A stretch of DNA of 64,000 bases from Candidatus Lokiarchaeota archaeon (GCA_014730275.1 WJIL01000117.1:36671-100670); one strand, 5' to 3'. Counted from the stretch's first letter, positions 1 to 9,112 are shown. The notes: generated from the sequence alone by a model not told the origin. Translations and numbers: made by a program.

Positions 1-1
1 G

Positions 2-151
2 TGTGGACAAGGATCCCAATCTTGGGACAAGTGGGAGATGAGAATCCACAAACGCTTGATTGATATTGATGCGGACGAAAGAGCCATTAGACAAATCATG
101 CGTGTAAAGATACCAGATTCTGTATACATTGAAATAGAGCTTACTGGTTAA
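2..151 (+). CDS. rps10: Ribosomal protein uS10, C-terminal part (5' truncated)
   Basis: The first 49 codons read in frame 2 end in TAA and contain [20 protein letters not shown] and [15 protein letters not shown], the highly conserved C-terminal half of archaeal uS10 (about 102 aa in full). It is a small-subunit (30S head) protein. About 50 N-terminal residues lie outside the window. In archaea rps10 normally follows the EF-1A gene, and an EF-1A gene is cut by the other end of this window. Identification rests on recalled family sequence and is strong despite the short length. Confidence 0.93.
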   Translation, partial: CGQGSQSWDKWEMRIHKRLIDIDADERAIRQIMRVKIPDSVYIEIELTG

Positions 152-237
152 TGGAAAGCTTTCCCAGATTGAAGCTTCTTATACGCATTGGCTTCAGTAT
201 TTGAAGTTGAACAACGAGATATCAGGAGAATTTCAGC

Positions 238-2055
238 GTGTGTGGTATTGTAGGTGTCGTCCAAAAGCGTGGAGAAGTTGCACCTTTTCTTCATCAGGCA
301 TTAAAACGACTCGAGTATAGAGGATATGATTCAGTAGGTTTGACAACCATCTACGAAGGAAAGCTTCACACTAAGAAGGATAAGGGAAAAATAGACGAGG
401 TTCACAAACGACTGAATCTCGATGATTTGCCAGGAAAGATGGGAATAGGCCATACTAGATGGGCAACTCATGGCGTTCCTTCTCTTGTAAACGCACACCC
501 ACATTTTGATTGTGATAACAGAGTTGCTGTTGTGCACAATGGTGTAATAGATAATTTCATGAAGTTAAGAAAAGAATTGAAGAAAAACCACGAATTCGAA
601 TCGGAAACAGACACAGAAGTAATTCCTCACATGATTGAAGACCTACTTGAACAGGGTTACGATTTGAAAGAAGCTGTTGCTGAAGTCACGACAAGAATAG
701 ATGGCACATATGCAATAGTAGCTATGAGAGTAGAAGAACCAAATCGTATAGTTTGCACAAGAGATGGGAATCCCCTGGTGATTGGGAAGGGAGAAGATGC
801 ATCATATGTCTCATCAGATATTCCGGCTTTTCTTCCTATGACAAGAGACATGATTCTTCTGTTGGACGGAGAAATTGCGACAATTACTCAACAGGATATT
901 GAAATTGAGAAACTCTTTGATGGTTCTAAAGTTGAAAGGGATGCTGTAAAAATCAGCTGGACTGCTGACCAAGCCGAAAAAGCGGGTTTTCCTCATTTTA
1001 TGCTGAAGGAAATTCATGAGCAGCCGGATGCCGTACGGAACACTCTCAGACTCCGCAACGAAACAATTGAGAAGGCCGCAGAGATGATTTTCAATTCTGA
1101 GCGGATTTATGTAATAGCGATGGGAACTTCAGGTCATGCAGGAATGGCCTGTAGACATATGTTTGCATCGATATCAGAAATCGTTCCGGTTTTTGAGCTA
1201 GCAAGCGATTTTGAAGACACAATATATGATACCTTGTCTGAAGACGATTTAGTACTAGCAATTACTCAGTCAGGTGAAACTACTGATACGGTGAGCGCAG
1301 CTAAGTATGCGAAGAAATTTGGTTCAACTGTTATTGCAGTGACCAATGTTGTAGGTAGCTCAATCACGAGGGTAGCAGATCACACAATAATCACACAAGC
1401 GGGACCGGAAATTGGAGTGGCTGCTACTAAAACATTCATGGTCCAATTAACTGCGTTGGCCCAGATTGCTATTGAGCTAGGTCGTTTTTCCGGGTCAAAA
1501 AAGGAACTCATTGAGAGAAAGGAAAAATCCCTTGAGGAAATCCCTGAGGTAATATCCACGGTAATAGCTACAGAAGAAGAAAAAGCAAGGAGCGTAGCTG
1601 GAGTATATTATGATGTTCCGAGTCTTCTATTCTTAGGGCGTGGTATATCTATAGCAACAGCTCAAGAAGGTGCACTCAAACTAAAGGAAATTGCGTATAA
1701 TCATGCAGAAGCCTATAGTGCAGGGGAATCCAAACATGGTCCAATAGCATTGGTTGAAGAAGGATACCCAGTCATTTTTGTTGCCCCCAAAGACCAAACA
1801 AGGGAAAGGCTTGTTGGAAATATCATGGAAATGAAAGCGAGGGGAGCTTCTATCATCTCAGTGATTGAAAAAGGAGATGAAGAATTGAAGGACCTTTCGG
1901 ATCATGTTTTCGAAGTTCCTCAAGGCATTGAGCCTGAGTTTTCAGTAATGCCTTTTGTGATACCGTTGCAGCTATTCAGCTACTACATGGCTACAAGAAA
2001 GGGATATGATCCAGATAAACCGCGTAATCTGGCCAAATCTGTAACAGTACTGTGA
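238..2055 (+). CDS. glmS: Glutamine--fructose-6-phosphate aminotransferase (isomerizing)
   Basis: Makes glucosamine-6-phosphate from fructose-6-phosphate and glutamine, the entry step of amino-sugar (UDP-GlcNAc) synthesis in the cytoplasm. The GTG start is supported by an AGGAG about 10 nt upstream (224-228) and by the second codon, Cys, which is the N-terminal nucleophile of the class II glutaminase (MCGIVG). The glutaminase domain covers roughly residues 1-215. Two SIS isomerase domains follow (about 285-420 and 460-595), with SGETTDT in the first. The protein ends in the family-typical LAKSVTV. At 605 aa it is full length. It is monocistronic: rps10 lies upstream and a 518-bp non-coding stretch downstream. 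A second, shorter double-SIS protein is encoded at 50248-51252. Confidence 0.97.
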   Translation: MCGIVGVVQKRGEVAPFLHQALKRLEYRGYDSVGLTTIYEGKLHTKKDKGKIDEVHKRLNLDDLPGKMGIGHTRWATHGVPSLVNAHPHFDCDNRVAVVHNGVIDNFMKLRKELKKNHEFESETDTEVIPHMIEDLLEQGYDLKEAVAEVTTRIDGTYAIVAMRVEEPNRIVCTRDGNPLVIGKGEDASYVSSDIPAFLPMTRDMILLLDGEIATITQQDIEIEKLFDGSKVERDAVKISWTADQAEKAGFPHFMLKEIHEQPDAVRNTLRLRNETIEKAAEMIFNSERIYVIAMGTSGHAGMACRHMFASISEIVPVFELASDFEDTIYDTLSEDDLVLAITQSGETTDTVSAAKYAKKFGSTVIAVTNVVGSSITRVADHTIITQAGPEIGVAATKTFMVQLTALAQIAIELGRFSGSKKELIERKEKSLEEIPEVISTVIATEEEKARSVAGVYYDVPSLLFLGRGISIATAQEGALKLKEIAYNHAEAYSAGESKHGPIALVEEGYPVIFVAPKDQTRERLVGNIMEMKARGASIISVIEKGDEELKDLSDHVFEVPQGIEPEFSVMPFVIPLQLFSYYMATRKGYDPDKPRNLAKSVTVL

Positions 2056-2110
2056 GAAATAACATCGTAGTATGGCGGGAATATGTACACACTTCACACT
2101 ATCTACACAT

Positions 2111-2615
2111 ATTCACATTGATTTACTGTGAATGGCGCCAAGAATGTGAATACAATTTTTCTAACAAAGTGGAAACAGTTCTAATATCAAAATAAAGAGC
2201 CCATAACTTTGATTACCCATGTGAATAAGGCCACCCCTTCGTTTCCACTGGAGATTGGCTACCAGAGTTATGAAGCATTATTTCAAGTATTCACAAATCC
2301 GATAACAAAGTGAACACACGAAAAATTGGAGAGATTTTCTTAAAACGTATTTTAGTAGTTATAGGGTTCATTTTTACCCAAAAAAGGTCTATAATGACTT
2401 ATTTTATTCTTTCAATGGAGACAGAAAGTTTTTTGGTAGTATATTGCGCTATGGAGCTACTATCGAGGTATATATGATTCACATACTCACACTTATTTGC
2501 AGAGTCAATTGTAAAGATGTGAATGGCTTCCTAGCAGGAGCAACATCGACAAAAATGGAGCTGTGGAATTATCTTGGATGAGAGCGATAGAACACCCTAT
2601 GTATACGAATTCACA
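2111..2615. repeat. Cluster of eight TGTGAAT/ATTCACA heptamers
   Basis: The 518-bp gap between glmS and the next gene holds the heptamer ATTCACA (or its complement TGTGAAT) at 2111, 2127, 2145, 2220, 2289, 2477 and 2518, with an eighth copy at 2609 just inside the following gene. The first two form a perfect inverted repeat of 7-bp arms around 9 bp. Those at 2477 and 2518 are also inverted. Chance would give well below one. They may be operators for the adjacent winged-helix protein or an origin-associated repeat; this is inference. The gap is otherwise AT-rich, especially 2321-2440. Confidence 0.6.
2231..2254 (-). other. ORB-like origin recognition box
   Basis: Read on the minus strand this site contains CCAGTGGAAACGAAGGGGT, which agrees closely with the archaeal Orc1/Cdc6 origin recognition box as I remember it (an imperfect dyad TTCCAGTGGAA followed by AC and a run of G). 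A weaker half-match, AGTGGAAAC, sits at 2168-2176 in the opposite orientation. AT-rich DNA follows at 2321-2440, as would suit an unwinding element. No Orc1/Cdc6 gene is adjacent. Only one strong box is visible here, so it may be an isolated Orc1 site rather than a full origin. Confidence 0.6.
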
Positions 2616-3194
2616 TACAGCTCTGGTCCAGGTTCAAGAGAGATTTTTGAATGCAAGTATGTTCAACCGGATGAAGCTCTTAATAGATTCAAGAAGATTT
2701 TGAGACTTACTGAGAATCCCTTTGATTTCAAGATTCTAGTACATGATGAGGCCACAGGAGAAGAATCGAGTTTCCAAATCCGAGGTTCTGTGGATGAAAT
2801 GTTTGAGAAATTCCGGGTGTTTCTTGAGACTAGCACAGGTTATGAATTTCACGAAGAGGAAGCAGTGCAAGAATCGATACTAGATGAAATTCATTTCGAT
2901 TCCATGAGCAACTTCGAAAAGATGCAGATGGTAATCTATGCATCGTTCAAACATGGGAAATTCTCTTCATTGGACGTTGCAGAAATCTATGAAACTACTT
3001 TTGGCGAAAAAATGCCAAAAAGCACTGCCTCAACATACCTTGCAAGAATGTGGGACGATGGGGAAGGAGATGTAGAAAGGTATGGAAACAGGACAGGGTA
3101 CACATATAGACTCAAGACTGAACTGAATCAGGTTCAAAGCGATATCAAACGAGCTGAAAAAATCCTGTCGACATTCCAGATACAAAGAGAGTGA
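2574..3194 (+). CDS. Winged-helix domain protein of unknown role
   Basis: A 206-aa protein with a TTG start (no better in-frame start; a weak GGAG lies about 14 nt upstream). The first 95 residues are an acidic alpha/beta region I do not recognise. The C-terminal part (about 110-190) reads like a winged helix-turn-helix: FSSLDVAEIYETTFG, then a recognition-type helix STASTYLARMW, then a GNRTGYTYRL wing. A DNA-binding regulator is therefore likely. It sits directly downstream of the TGTGAAT heptamer cluster, one copy of which lies in its first codons, suggesting autoregulation. It converges with the saccharopine dehydrogenase gene on the other strand. Confidence 0.7.
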   Translation: MDESDRTPYVYEFTYSSGPGSREIFECKYVQPDEALNRFKKILRLTENPFDFKILVHDEATGEESSFQIRGSVDEMFEKFRVFLETSTGYEFHEEEAVQESILDEIHFDSMSNFEKMQMVIYASFKHGKFSSLDVAEIYETTFGEKMPKSTASTYLARMWDDGEGDVERYGNRTGYTYRLKTELNQVQSDIKRAEKILSTFQIQRE

Positions 3195-3222
3195 ACTGAA
3201 GATAGTGAAAGGCCAGTGCTAC

Positions 3223-4539
3223 TCATACTGGTTTCTTTTGTTCTTCAAATTCGATATTATGCTTCTCCAGCTCATTCAGGATTGGATCGTATATTTCCGG
3301 AACAGTGGGGCGGAATACTCCTTTCAGATTGATTTCATTTTGCAAAATCATATGACTGGCAATAGCAACCGGTAATGCAACTGTTCTCGACATAGAAGAA
3401 GGACCACCAGGATGTCCATAGTCAATTAGTGTGGAGGTAATTTCCTCTTTCTTGTCATCATAGTCAACAAGAAATTGATGGCGCATAACTATCATGTCAC
3501 GTTCATTTGGACCGTATTGCAGCTTCTCCTCAAATAGGTTGCATAACGCATCTAAGGGCGTCGGGGTCTCCTTAGGGATGGTCTTGTCCTTGAACAGACC
3601 AAGCCATTCTAGTCTATCGAGTACAGGACTATCCGGATCTAAATTTGCAGCTCCTGTAACAGCTGTTCTCAAATTATCTTGAGAAGAACCAGTCAAATCA
3701 CGGACCAAGTCGTTATAGGTCATTCCATCCAAATCTTGTTCTTCGAGGCTGAGGAGACCCAAATCAGTAATTGCCTTAAGAGTTCTGCACCAACCGGGAT
3801 AGCGCAGGGTCCCTCGAATCATTGTCTTTGTCTCAGGGATGGAGTAAATATCAATATAGGAGATACTATCTCGATTCGGATAACCTTCAAAGGTTCCTAA
3901 TCCTGGAATCTCCATTTGTTCACAGTTTCCGAAAAGCTCAGAAGCAGGAATATCAACTTCCCCACCATCGCGGAGGAAATGAGCATCGTTAGTTCCTGCA
4001 AGAAGCACGCCTCTTGGACTCCAAGAAAGTTTGTAGCCAAAGGGATTATCATTATCATCGGGCGCAGGAAGCCCACCTGTATATGAAGTGAAACTCTCAA
4101 TCTTGCCACCTTGGTTGTGAACCGCGTCGATGATTTTTTTGGCGCTCATGTGATCAATACCGGGATCCACACCACATTCATTCAACAGAATGATATCGGC
4201 TTCTTTGGCATCATCGTCTAAAGCCCACATTTCATCAGAGATGTAAGAAGTGGTACAGAAATGAGTTTCATGCAAGATCGCAACTTTCGCGGCTTGCACG
4301 TGGAAAATATAGGGCAGAAGCGAGCAAACTAAATCAGCACTTGAAACCATCTTTTCTAATAGTTCATGATCTGTTTTGATATTGAATCGTTTCGCCTCGG
4401 CATTATCATAGCTACCAACGAGTTTCTCAGCTTTTTCTTTTGTTCTACTAGCCACAACTACATTGTAACCATGGCCGCATAAATAGTCAACATATGGTTT
4501 TGCAACAAGACCTGCACCCAAACATAAGATTTCTTTCAC
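3223..4539 (-). CDS. Saccharopine dehydrogenase (glutamate-forming, LYS9/AASS-C type)
   Basis: Oxidises saccharopine to glutamate and alpha-aminoadipate semialdehyde in the saccharopine route of lysine metabolism. The N-terminal Rossmann motif is LGAGLVAKP (about residues 6-14). LNECGVDPGIDHMSA and GHPGGPSSMS match the family, and 438 aa is the usual length. The GTG start has a strong GGAGGAA just upstream, lying within the last codons of the preceding LKR gene, whose stop is 2 nt away. The two form a tight operon. In animals both activities are fused in one polypeptide (AASS); here they are two adjacent genes in the same order as the fused domains. Confidence 0.92.
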   Translation of the reverse strand: MKEILCLGAGLVAKPYVDYLCGHGYNVVVASRTKEKAEKLVGSYDNAEAKRFNIKTDHELLEKMVSSADLVCSLLPYIFHVQAAKVAILHETHFCTTSYISDEMWALDDDAKEADIILLNECGVDPGIDHMSAKKIIDAVHNQGGKIESFTSYTGGLPAPDDNDNPFGYKLSWSPRGVLLAGTNDAHFLRDGGEVDIPASELFGNCEQMEIPGLGTFEGYPNRDSISYIDIYSIPETKTMIRGTLRYPGWCRTLKAITDLGLLSLEEQDLDGMTYNDLVRDLTGSSQDNLRTAVTGAANLDPDSPVLDRLEWLGLFKDKTIPKETPTPLDALCNLFEEKLQYGPNERDMIVMRHQFLVDYDDKKEEITSTLIDYGHPGGPSSMSRTVALPVAIASHMILQNEINLKGVFRPTVPEIYDPILNELEKHNIEFEEQKKPV

Positions 4540-4541
4540 GT

Positions 4542-5849
4542 CTATTCCTCCGGTAGATGTTCTTTCAGATATTCAAATTCGTTTGTTAAATCTCCTTTGT
4601 AGACAATAATAGCATCCCTAAGTTCACGAGGAAGCTCTAGGTCTGTGTAGGACGATGAAAAATCAGCTGAAGCAAGAGAGGGGACAAAAGGTAAGAGAGT
4701 TTCGCTGAAGGAATACGAGGATTCCTTGGGTAATTCTGCAGGAAGATTGTCTACAGCCACCACTACAGGACCCTCACCTTTCACACTGTGTACAATTCTA
4801 TCTTCTTTGACAATATATGTGAAGGCAGGTTTGTTTGGTTTGGTAGAAGTTTCAGTAAATTCTATTGCGCCATTTATATCACAGGATATATCTCCAACAA
4901 TCCTGAGTTTGTCAACACTTTCCTTCCAATGTTCTCTCATGAAATCCTTCGTTAAAAGTCGAGGATACTTGGGACTCCAATATATACAGTTCATTAACAC
5001 AGTAAGATACGGAGCATACCGATGAAATTTGCCCTCATAGGCCTTCGAACCTTTCGCATAATAATCCTGTAAATCAAAATCAGTACTTTTGTCGATAGGT
5101 CTGACCATATGTTCTTCCCTGAAAACACACTTGTACAAGGTATGTTCAAGTGGCTCTAGATTGTCCAGATCTTCAGGATTTACGGTCTTGTGTGGAAGAA
5201 CGTCAAAGAGTTTCTGTGCTCCAGAAGAAACATTTCCATATCCAGCGAAGCCCACTACAAATGGAAGAGTAGATTGGGGAAGACCCTGGTTCTCTATTCT
5301 TTCACCCAGTTTCTTGAACTCTTGTCGAAGCTCGCCAAGCCCATCGCAATCGAGAGTTGCCTTTAACTCTAGAAATGGATTAGGATCGAGTTGTTCATAC
5401 TGAAGTCTTTGACCGAGAAGCCTCAGTGTATCAGAGATTCCAGCCATGCCAGCCCAGTTGCCAAAATAGACGAGCCGCGATCCTTCATCATTGACAATAA
5501 GCTCATAATCGAGAAGTGTTGCGCCAGTATTCATTATATGTCTGAGCATGGGCATATTATGTTCTTGACCTTTGATTGTATGACTAAAGAAAGCATAGAC
5601 TTTGTTAGGTTCAAAAACAGAATCGGGCATCTCTTTAAGACCAAGGATAACCGATGCGTCGCTACCCTTGACTTTTGATAGAGTTGCGCCTACATCTTTG
5701 TATTCTTTGTCGTCGAAAGCTCGTTGGTCACTCGGTTCAACAATAAAATCAATGCTTTCATCTGAAATGAGCTTGCCTACATGTTCAGGTACCAGAGGGG
5801 TTCTAGCTTCAAAAGCTTTCTCTTCCTTGCGAATAGCGAGAGTAACCAT
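4542..5849 (-). CDS. Lysine-ketoglutarate reductase (saccharopine-forming, AASS-N type)
   Basis: Condenses lysine and 2-oxoglutarate to saccharopine (or the reverse). It resembles the eukaryotic LKR domain: RTPLVPEHVGKLI, FFSHTIKGQEHNMPML, LLDYELIVND, YFGNWAGMAG and GYGNVSSGAQ, i.e. the alanine-dehydrogenase/PNT-like fold followed by a nucleotide-binding domain. The frame is open to a TTG at 5870, but the ATG at 5849 (MVTLAIRKE) has GGTGA 4 nt upstream and matches the family N-terminus, so I chose it (435 aa). It is the first gene of a two-gene operon with saccharopine dehydrogenase and is divergent from iorA across the 762-bp origin-like gap. Degradation is the likely direction, since no synthetic partner is visible. 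Confidence 0.88.
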   Translation of the reverse strand: MVTLAIRKEEKAFEARTPLVPEHVGKLISDESIDFIVEPSDQRAFDDKEYKDVGATLSKVKGSDASVILGLKEMPDSVFEPNKVYAFFSHTIKGQEHNMPMLRHIMNTGATLLDYELIVNDEGSRLVYFGNWAGMAGISDTLRLLGQRLQYEQLDPNPFLELKATLDCDGLGELRQEFKKLGERIENQGLPQSTLPFVVGFAGYGNVSSGAQKLFDVLPHKTVNPEDLDNLEPLEHTLYKCVFREEHMVRPIDKSTDFDLQDYYAKGSKAYEGKFHRYAPYLTVLMNCIYWSPKYPRLLTKDFMREHWKESVDKLRIVGDISCDINGAIEFTETSTKPNKPAFTYIVKEDRIVHSVKGEGPVVVAVDNLPAELPKESSYSFSETLLPFVPSLASADFSSSYTDLELPRELRDAIIVYKGDLTNEFEYLKEHLPEE

Positions 5850-6291
5850 GCATTCACCAGCTTTCAACAAATGTCTTGGTGGATATTGAATGTCGCTAGA
5901 AACATCGATTTAACATTTTCCTCTCAGAAACATATTACAGACTTTGAAATTTGGAACAGGTGTTCTACTATTTCTGGTGAGCGCAGTGAAATTGTACCTA
6001 TTTCTATATGATTGTAATAGCTCAAAAGGGGCAAATTCCAAAAGGGTTTCATTCACAAAGAAGCTATATGGCTACAAGTACAAATGGAAAACTACGGGAG
6101 GATATAAGGAACGTAGAAAACCCGGTCTTCTCGACACGTGCAAAGATGCAAGAAGAGTAAATGATTCTGCTATAGTAGTTCCGGAGATATGTTACCAGGA
6201 ATGTTTAGATCTCTTCAACAGATTTCAAGATATACTTGAATTCCGTATTTTTGAAGTAGTCAACGAGATATTACAATGAAAGAATATAAAG

Positions 6292-6528
6292 TTGTTACAC
6301 GTGTTCCACTTTTCTCTATGACCCCCTTGTTTCATGTAGAAAAAATAAGAAGAAATAAGAGGGTCTATGGAAAGGTATATATATAAGTTAGTCTATATTC
6401 ATTTTATCTCCATTTTTCTAAAGGATAGACAACTAGCTTTTCAGCTTCTCCATTTTTCATTTCCACTGGAAATAGAGGGGAGTTACTCATGTATTACAGA
6501 TAATACAACATTAGAACACGTGTAACAA
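6292..6528. other. Symmetric origin-like structure between divergent genes
   Basis: Within the 762-bp gap 5850-6611, a perfect 15-bp inverted repeat pair flanks the core: TTGTTACACGTGTTC at 6292-6306 and its exact complement at 6514-6528. Just inside are two ORB-like boxes with G-runs pointing outwards: minus strand 6321-6340 (ATGAAACAAGGGGGT) and plus strand 6460-6480 (TTTCCACTGGAAATAGAGGGG minus its first base). The ~120 bp between them is very AT-rich, with TATATATATAA at 6376-6386 and a direct repeat TCTCCATTTTTC at 6407 and 6447. This layout resembles archaeal origins. No cdc6 gene is adjacent. The left part of the gap (5850-6290) shows nothing further that I can support. Confidence 0.5.
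6491..6506. repeat. Inverted GTATTA/TAATAC pair
   Basis: GTATTA and TAATAC separated by 4 bp form a perfect inverted repeat about 105 bp upstream of iorA, inside the origin-like structure. The half-site is the same hexamer that forms the tandem 9-bp elements at 12-19 kb, but here in head-to-head arrangement. It may be an operator. Confidence 0.4.
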
Positions 6529-6611
6529 ATCTTCATTCACCACAAGACTGATAGCGTAACTTAATTTTTCCTGAAGTTGAAGTAGCCTTGGCCCAGATCG
6601 GAGGCAAATAA

Positions 6612-8501
6612 TTGACAAAAGTTGATACTCTTTTGGAAGATACACCTGGAAAGGAAGTTCTACTATTGGCTAACGAAGCCATTGCAAGAGGGGTACTCGA
6701 ATCTGCTGTTCGTCTTGTGGCATTATATCCTGGAACCCCAAGTAGTGAGATTGGTAACAATCTTGCCAGAATGGCACCTCATCTTGAAAACTTCTACTTT
6801 GAATTTAGTTCGAATGAGAAGGTAGCCATGGAAGTTGCAGGTGCTGCCGCCATTTCTGGAGCAAGATCCATGATGGTTTGCAAGGGACCAGGACTTAATG
6901 TTGCAGCAGATCCATTCTTCTCGCTAGCATATGTGGGTGTCAGGGCTGGCATGGTTATTGTCGTAGCTGATGATCCAAGTATGTGGAGTTCCCAGAATGA
7001 GAACGATTCGCGATACTATGCCTTAATGGGAAACATGCCAATGCTTGAGCCTGCTGATCCTATTGAGGCGAAAGAGATGCTTCATAAGGCGTATGAATAC
7101 TCTGAACGTCTCGAATTACCCTTTCTTCTTCGTACGACTACTCGTGTTAATCATACGCGTGCCCCAATCATTTATGATGACATTCCAGCTCGTCCTGAAA
7201 CGGTATCTTTCGAAAAGGACCCTTTCCGTTTTGTTCCCGTTCCAGCTGTGGCTAGGAAACGACATCCATGGCTTTTGGAACAAATAGAAAAAGCTCGAGA
7301 AATTTCCAACTCCTCCGAACTCAATTTCTTTGAGAGTTCAGGAGACTTCGGTATCATTACTAGTGGAGTCTCGTATAACTATGTTCTTGAAGCGTTATCA
7401 ACAATGGAAATCGATGCTGAGATACTAAAGATTGGGATGTCACATCCTGTTCCAGATGAGAAGATTAAGGAACTTCTCGGTCGACATGAACGAATAGTCA
7501 TCGTTGAGGAGCTTCAGCCTTTTCTTGAAACTCATGCCCGAAGAATAGCCCAGCTACAGGAAATTAATGTAACCATCCTCGGAAAAGAACAAGATTACTT
7601 CCCTGAGGTATACGAATATACTCCTAAGATTGTAATGAATGCATTTTCAAAAATGATGAATCGGGAGTCACCTGTTGACTGGGAAGACATCGAAGATACC
7701 AAGAAGGAGTTACCAGAACTCCCTCCTCGTCCCCCTCTTCTGTGTCCCGGTTGCCCTCACCGAGCAACTTACTACGCAATTCGAACTGCTACTCGTGGAA
7801 AGGCCATCTATCCTTCAGATATTGGCTGTTACACGTTGAGTATTTCTCCTCCCTTGGAAACAGCTGATATCCTCTTTGATATGGGTTCTTCAGTTACCAC
7901 GGCTTGTGGAATTGCTCGCGTAACGGATCAGGATGTTGTTGCTTCTATAGGTGACAGTACTTTCTTTGCTTCGGGTTTGCCGGGTATCGCCAATGCTGTC
8001 TATAATCAGCATCCAATAGCCCTTGTAGTACTAGATAATAGAACTACTGCTATGACTGGACATCAACCCCATCCTGGTACAGGCTTAACTGGCATGGGGG
8101 AACAGGTTCCCGGTTTGGATATAGAAAAAGTCTGCGAGGGTCTGGGTGTTCGATATGTAAAAACGGTCAATCCTTTTGATTCAATGGCTGATCTTGTAGC
8201 AGATATCCGACAGATGTTGGACTGGATACGTGAGAATCAAGCACCTGCTGTGATGATTTCAAAGGCTCCTTGTGCGCTTCTTACAGCTGCAGAACGAAGA
8301 AGAAAAGAGGAGCGCCCTTCCCCCTATTACGTCGATGAAGAGACTTGTACGGGGTGCAAAAGATGTCTCAATCGCTTGTCTTGTCCTGCCATGTATTTGG
8401 ATACGGAAACAGGCAAAGCAGCCATTGACAAGGATCTCTGTAACTTCTGTGGTACTTGTGTGGATGTATGTCCTGTAGGAGCCATTATGCAGGAGGAATA
8501 A
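6612..8501 (+). CDS. iorA: Indolepyruvate:ferredoxin oxidoreductase, alpha subunit
   Basis: TPP-dependent oxidative decarboxylation of aryl-pyruvates (from Trp, Phe and Tyr transamination) to aryl-acetyl-CoA, reducing ferredoxin. The TTG start is supported by GGAGG about 8 nt upstream. The N-terminal half is the pyruvate-ferredoxin-oxidoreductase core with TP..SSEI and KGPGLNVAADP. The TPP domain follows CPGCPHRATYYAI and includes GDSTFFASGLPG. The C-terminus is a two-cluster ferredoxin (from about residue 577: CTGCKRC...CP and CNFCGTCVDVCPVGAI). At 629 aa it is complete. It is followed at once by iorB, so the holoenzyme is encoded as an operon. Confidence 0.96.
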   Translation: MTKVDTLLEDTPGKEVLLLANEAIARGVLESAVRLVALYPGTPSSEIGNNLARMAPHLENFYFEFSSNEKVAMEVAGAAAISGARSMMVCKGPGLNVAADPFFSLAYVGVRAGMVIVVADDPSMWSSQNENDSRYYALMGNMPMLEPADPIEAKEMLHKAYEYSERLELPFLLRTTTRVNHTRAPIIYDDIPARPETVSFEKDPFRFVPVPAVARKRHPWLLEQIEKAREISNSSELNFFESSGDFGIITSGVSYNYVLEALSTMEIDAEILKIGMSHPVPDEKIKELLGRHERIVIVEELQPFLETHARRIAQLQEINVTILGKEQDYFPEVYEYTPKIVMNAFSKMMNRESPVDWEDIEDTKKELPELPPRPPLLCPGCPHRATYYAIRTATRGKAIYPSDIGCYTLSISPPLETADILFDMGSSVTTACGIARVTDQDVVASIGDSTFFASGLPGIANAVYNQHPIALVVLDNRTTAMTGHQPHPGTGLTGMGEQVPGLDIEKVCEGLGVRYVKTVNPFDSMADLVADIRQMLDWIRENQAPAVMISKAPCALLTAAERRRKEERPSPYYVDEETCTGCKRCLNRLSCPAMYLDTETGKAAIDKDLCNFCGTCVDVCPVGAIMQEE

Positions 8502-8503
8502 AG

Positions 8504-9112
8504 ATGTCTAGTAATAATCGTAATACAATAAACATAGTGATTTCAGGTGTCGGAGGACAAGGTGTTCTCACCTTAGCAGAACTGTTGGCGAAAGCTGCCC
8601 TAAACGAGTCATATAACGTACGAGTCGGAGAAATTCATGGAATGGCTCAGCGGGGGGGACATGTAGTTTGTACTGTGAGGATTGGGCCAATGGCAAAAGG
8701 TCCTATCGTTGATGAAGGCTTTGCTGATATTTTGGTTGGCTTTGAGCCAGTAGAGACTCTTCGAGAAATAAGTAGAATCAAAAAAGATGGTCATGTTTTG
8801 ATGAGTTCACATATTCAGTATCCGGTTGCGGTGTCAATGGGGAAGGCTGAGTATCCTTCAATTGATGAAATAACTTCGAACATAGAGAAGCTCACGAGCA
8901 ATATTACTGAACTCGATGCAATGAATCTTGCAAAAGAAGCGGGAAGTTCTCGAGCAATGAATATGGTTCTTTTCGGTGCTATAGTAGCTACTGATTTGCT
9001 ACCAATTACGAAAGAAACTGCAATTGATGTTGTGAAGAAGAAATTCCCTGGCAAATTCGAGGAAATCAATGTAAAGGCAATTGAATTGGGATTCTCTAAA
9101 GTTGTGAACTAG
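8504..9112 (+). CDS. iorB: Indolepyruvate:ferredoxin oxidoreductase, beta subunit
   Basis: Gamma-domain partner of IorA. The frame is open to 8456, but the ATG at 8504 has AGGAGG 7 nt upstream and gives the family N-terminus (NIVISGVGGQGVLTLAELLA), so 202 aa is chosen. GEIHGMAQRGGHVVC is the conserved POR-gamma signature that contacts the alpha subunit. It starts 2 nt after the iorA stop. It converges with hypF, whose 3' end is about 50 nt away. Confidence 0.95.
   Translation: MSSNNRNTINIVISGVGGQGVLTLAELLAKAALNESYNVRVGEIHGMAQRGGHVVCTVRIGPMAKGPIVDEGFADILVGFEPVETLREISRIKKDGHVLMSSHIQYPVAVSMGKAEYPSIDEITSNIEKLTSNITELDAMNLAKEAGSSRAMNMVLFGAIVATDLLPITKETAIDVVKKKFPGKFEEINVKAIELGFSKVVN

Noticed and set aside
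5944..6279. 111-aa open frame in the LKR-iorA gap
   Set aside because: No ribosome-binding site, no recognisable domain, and composition like the surrounding non-coding DNA.
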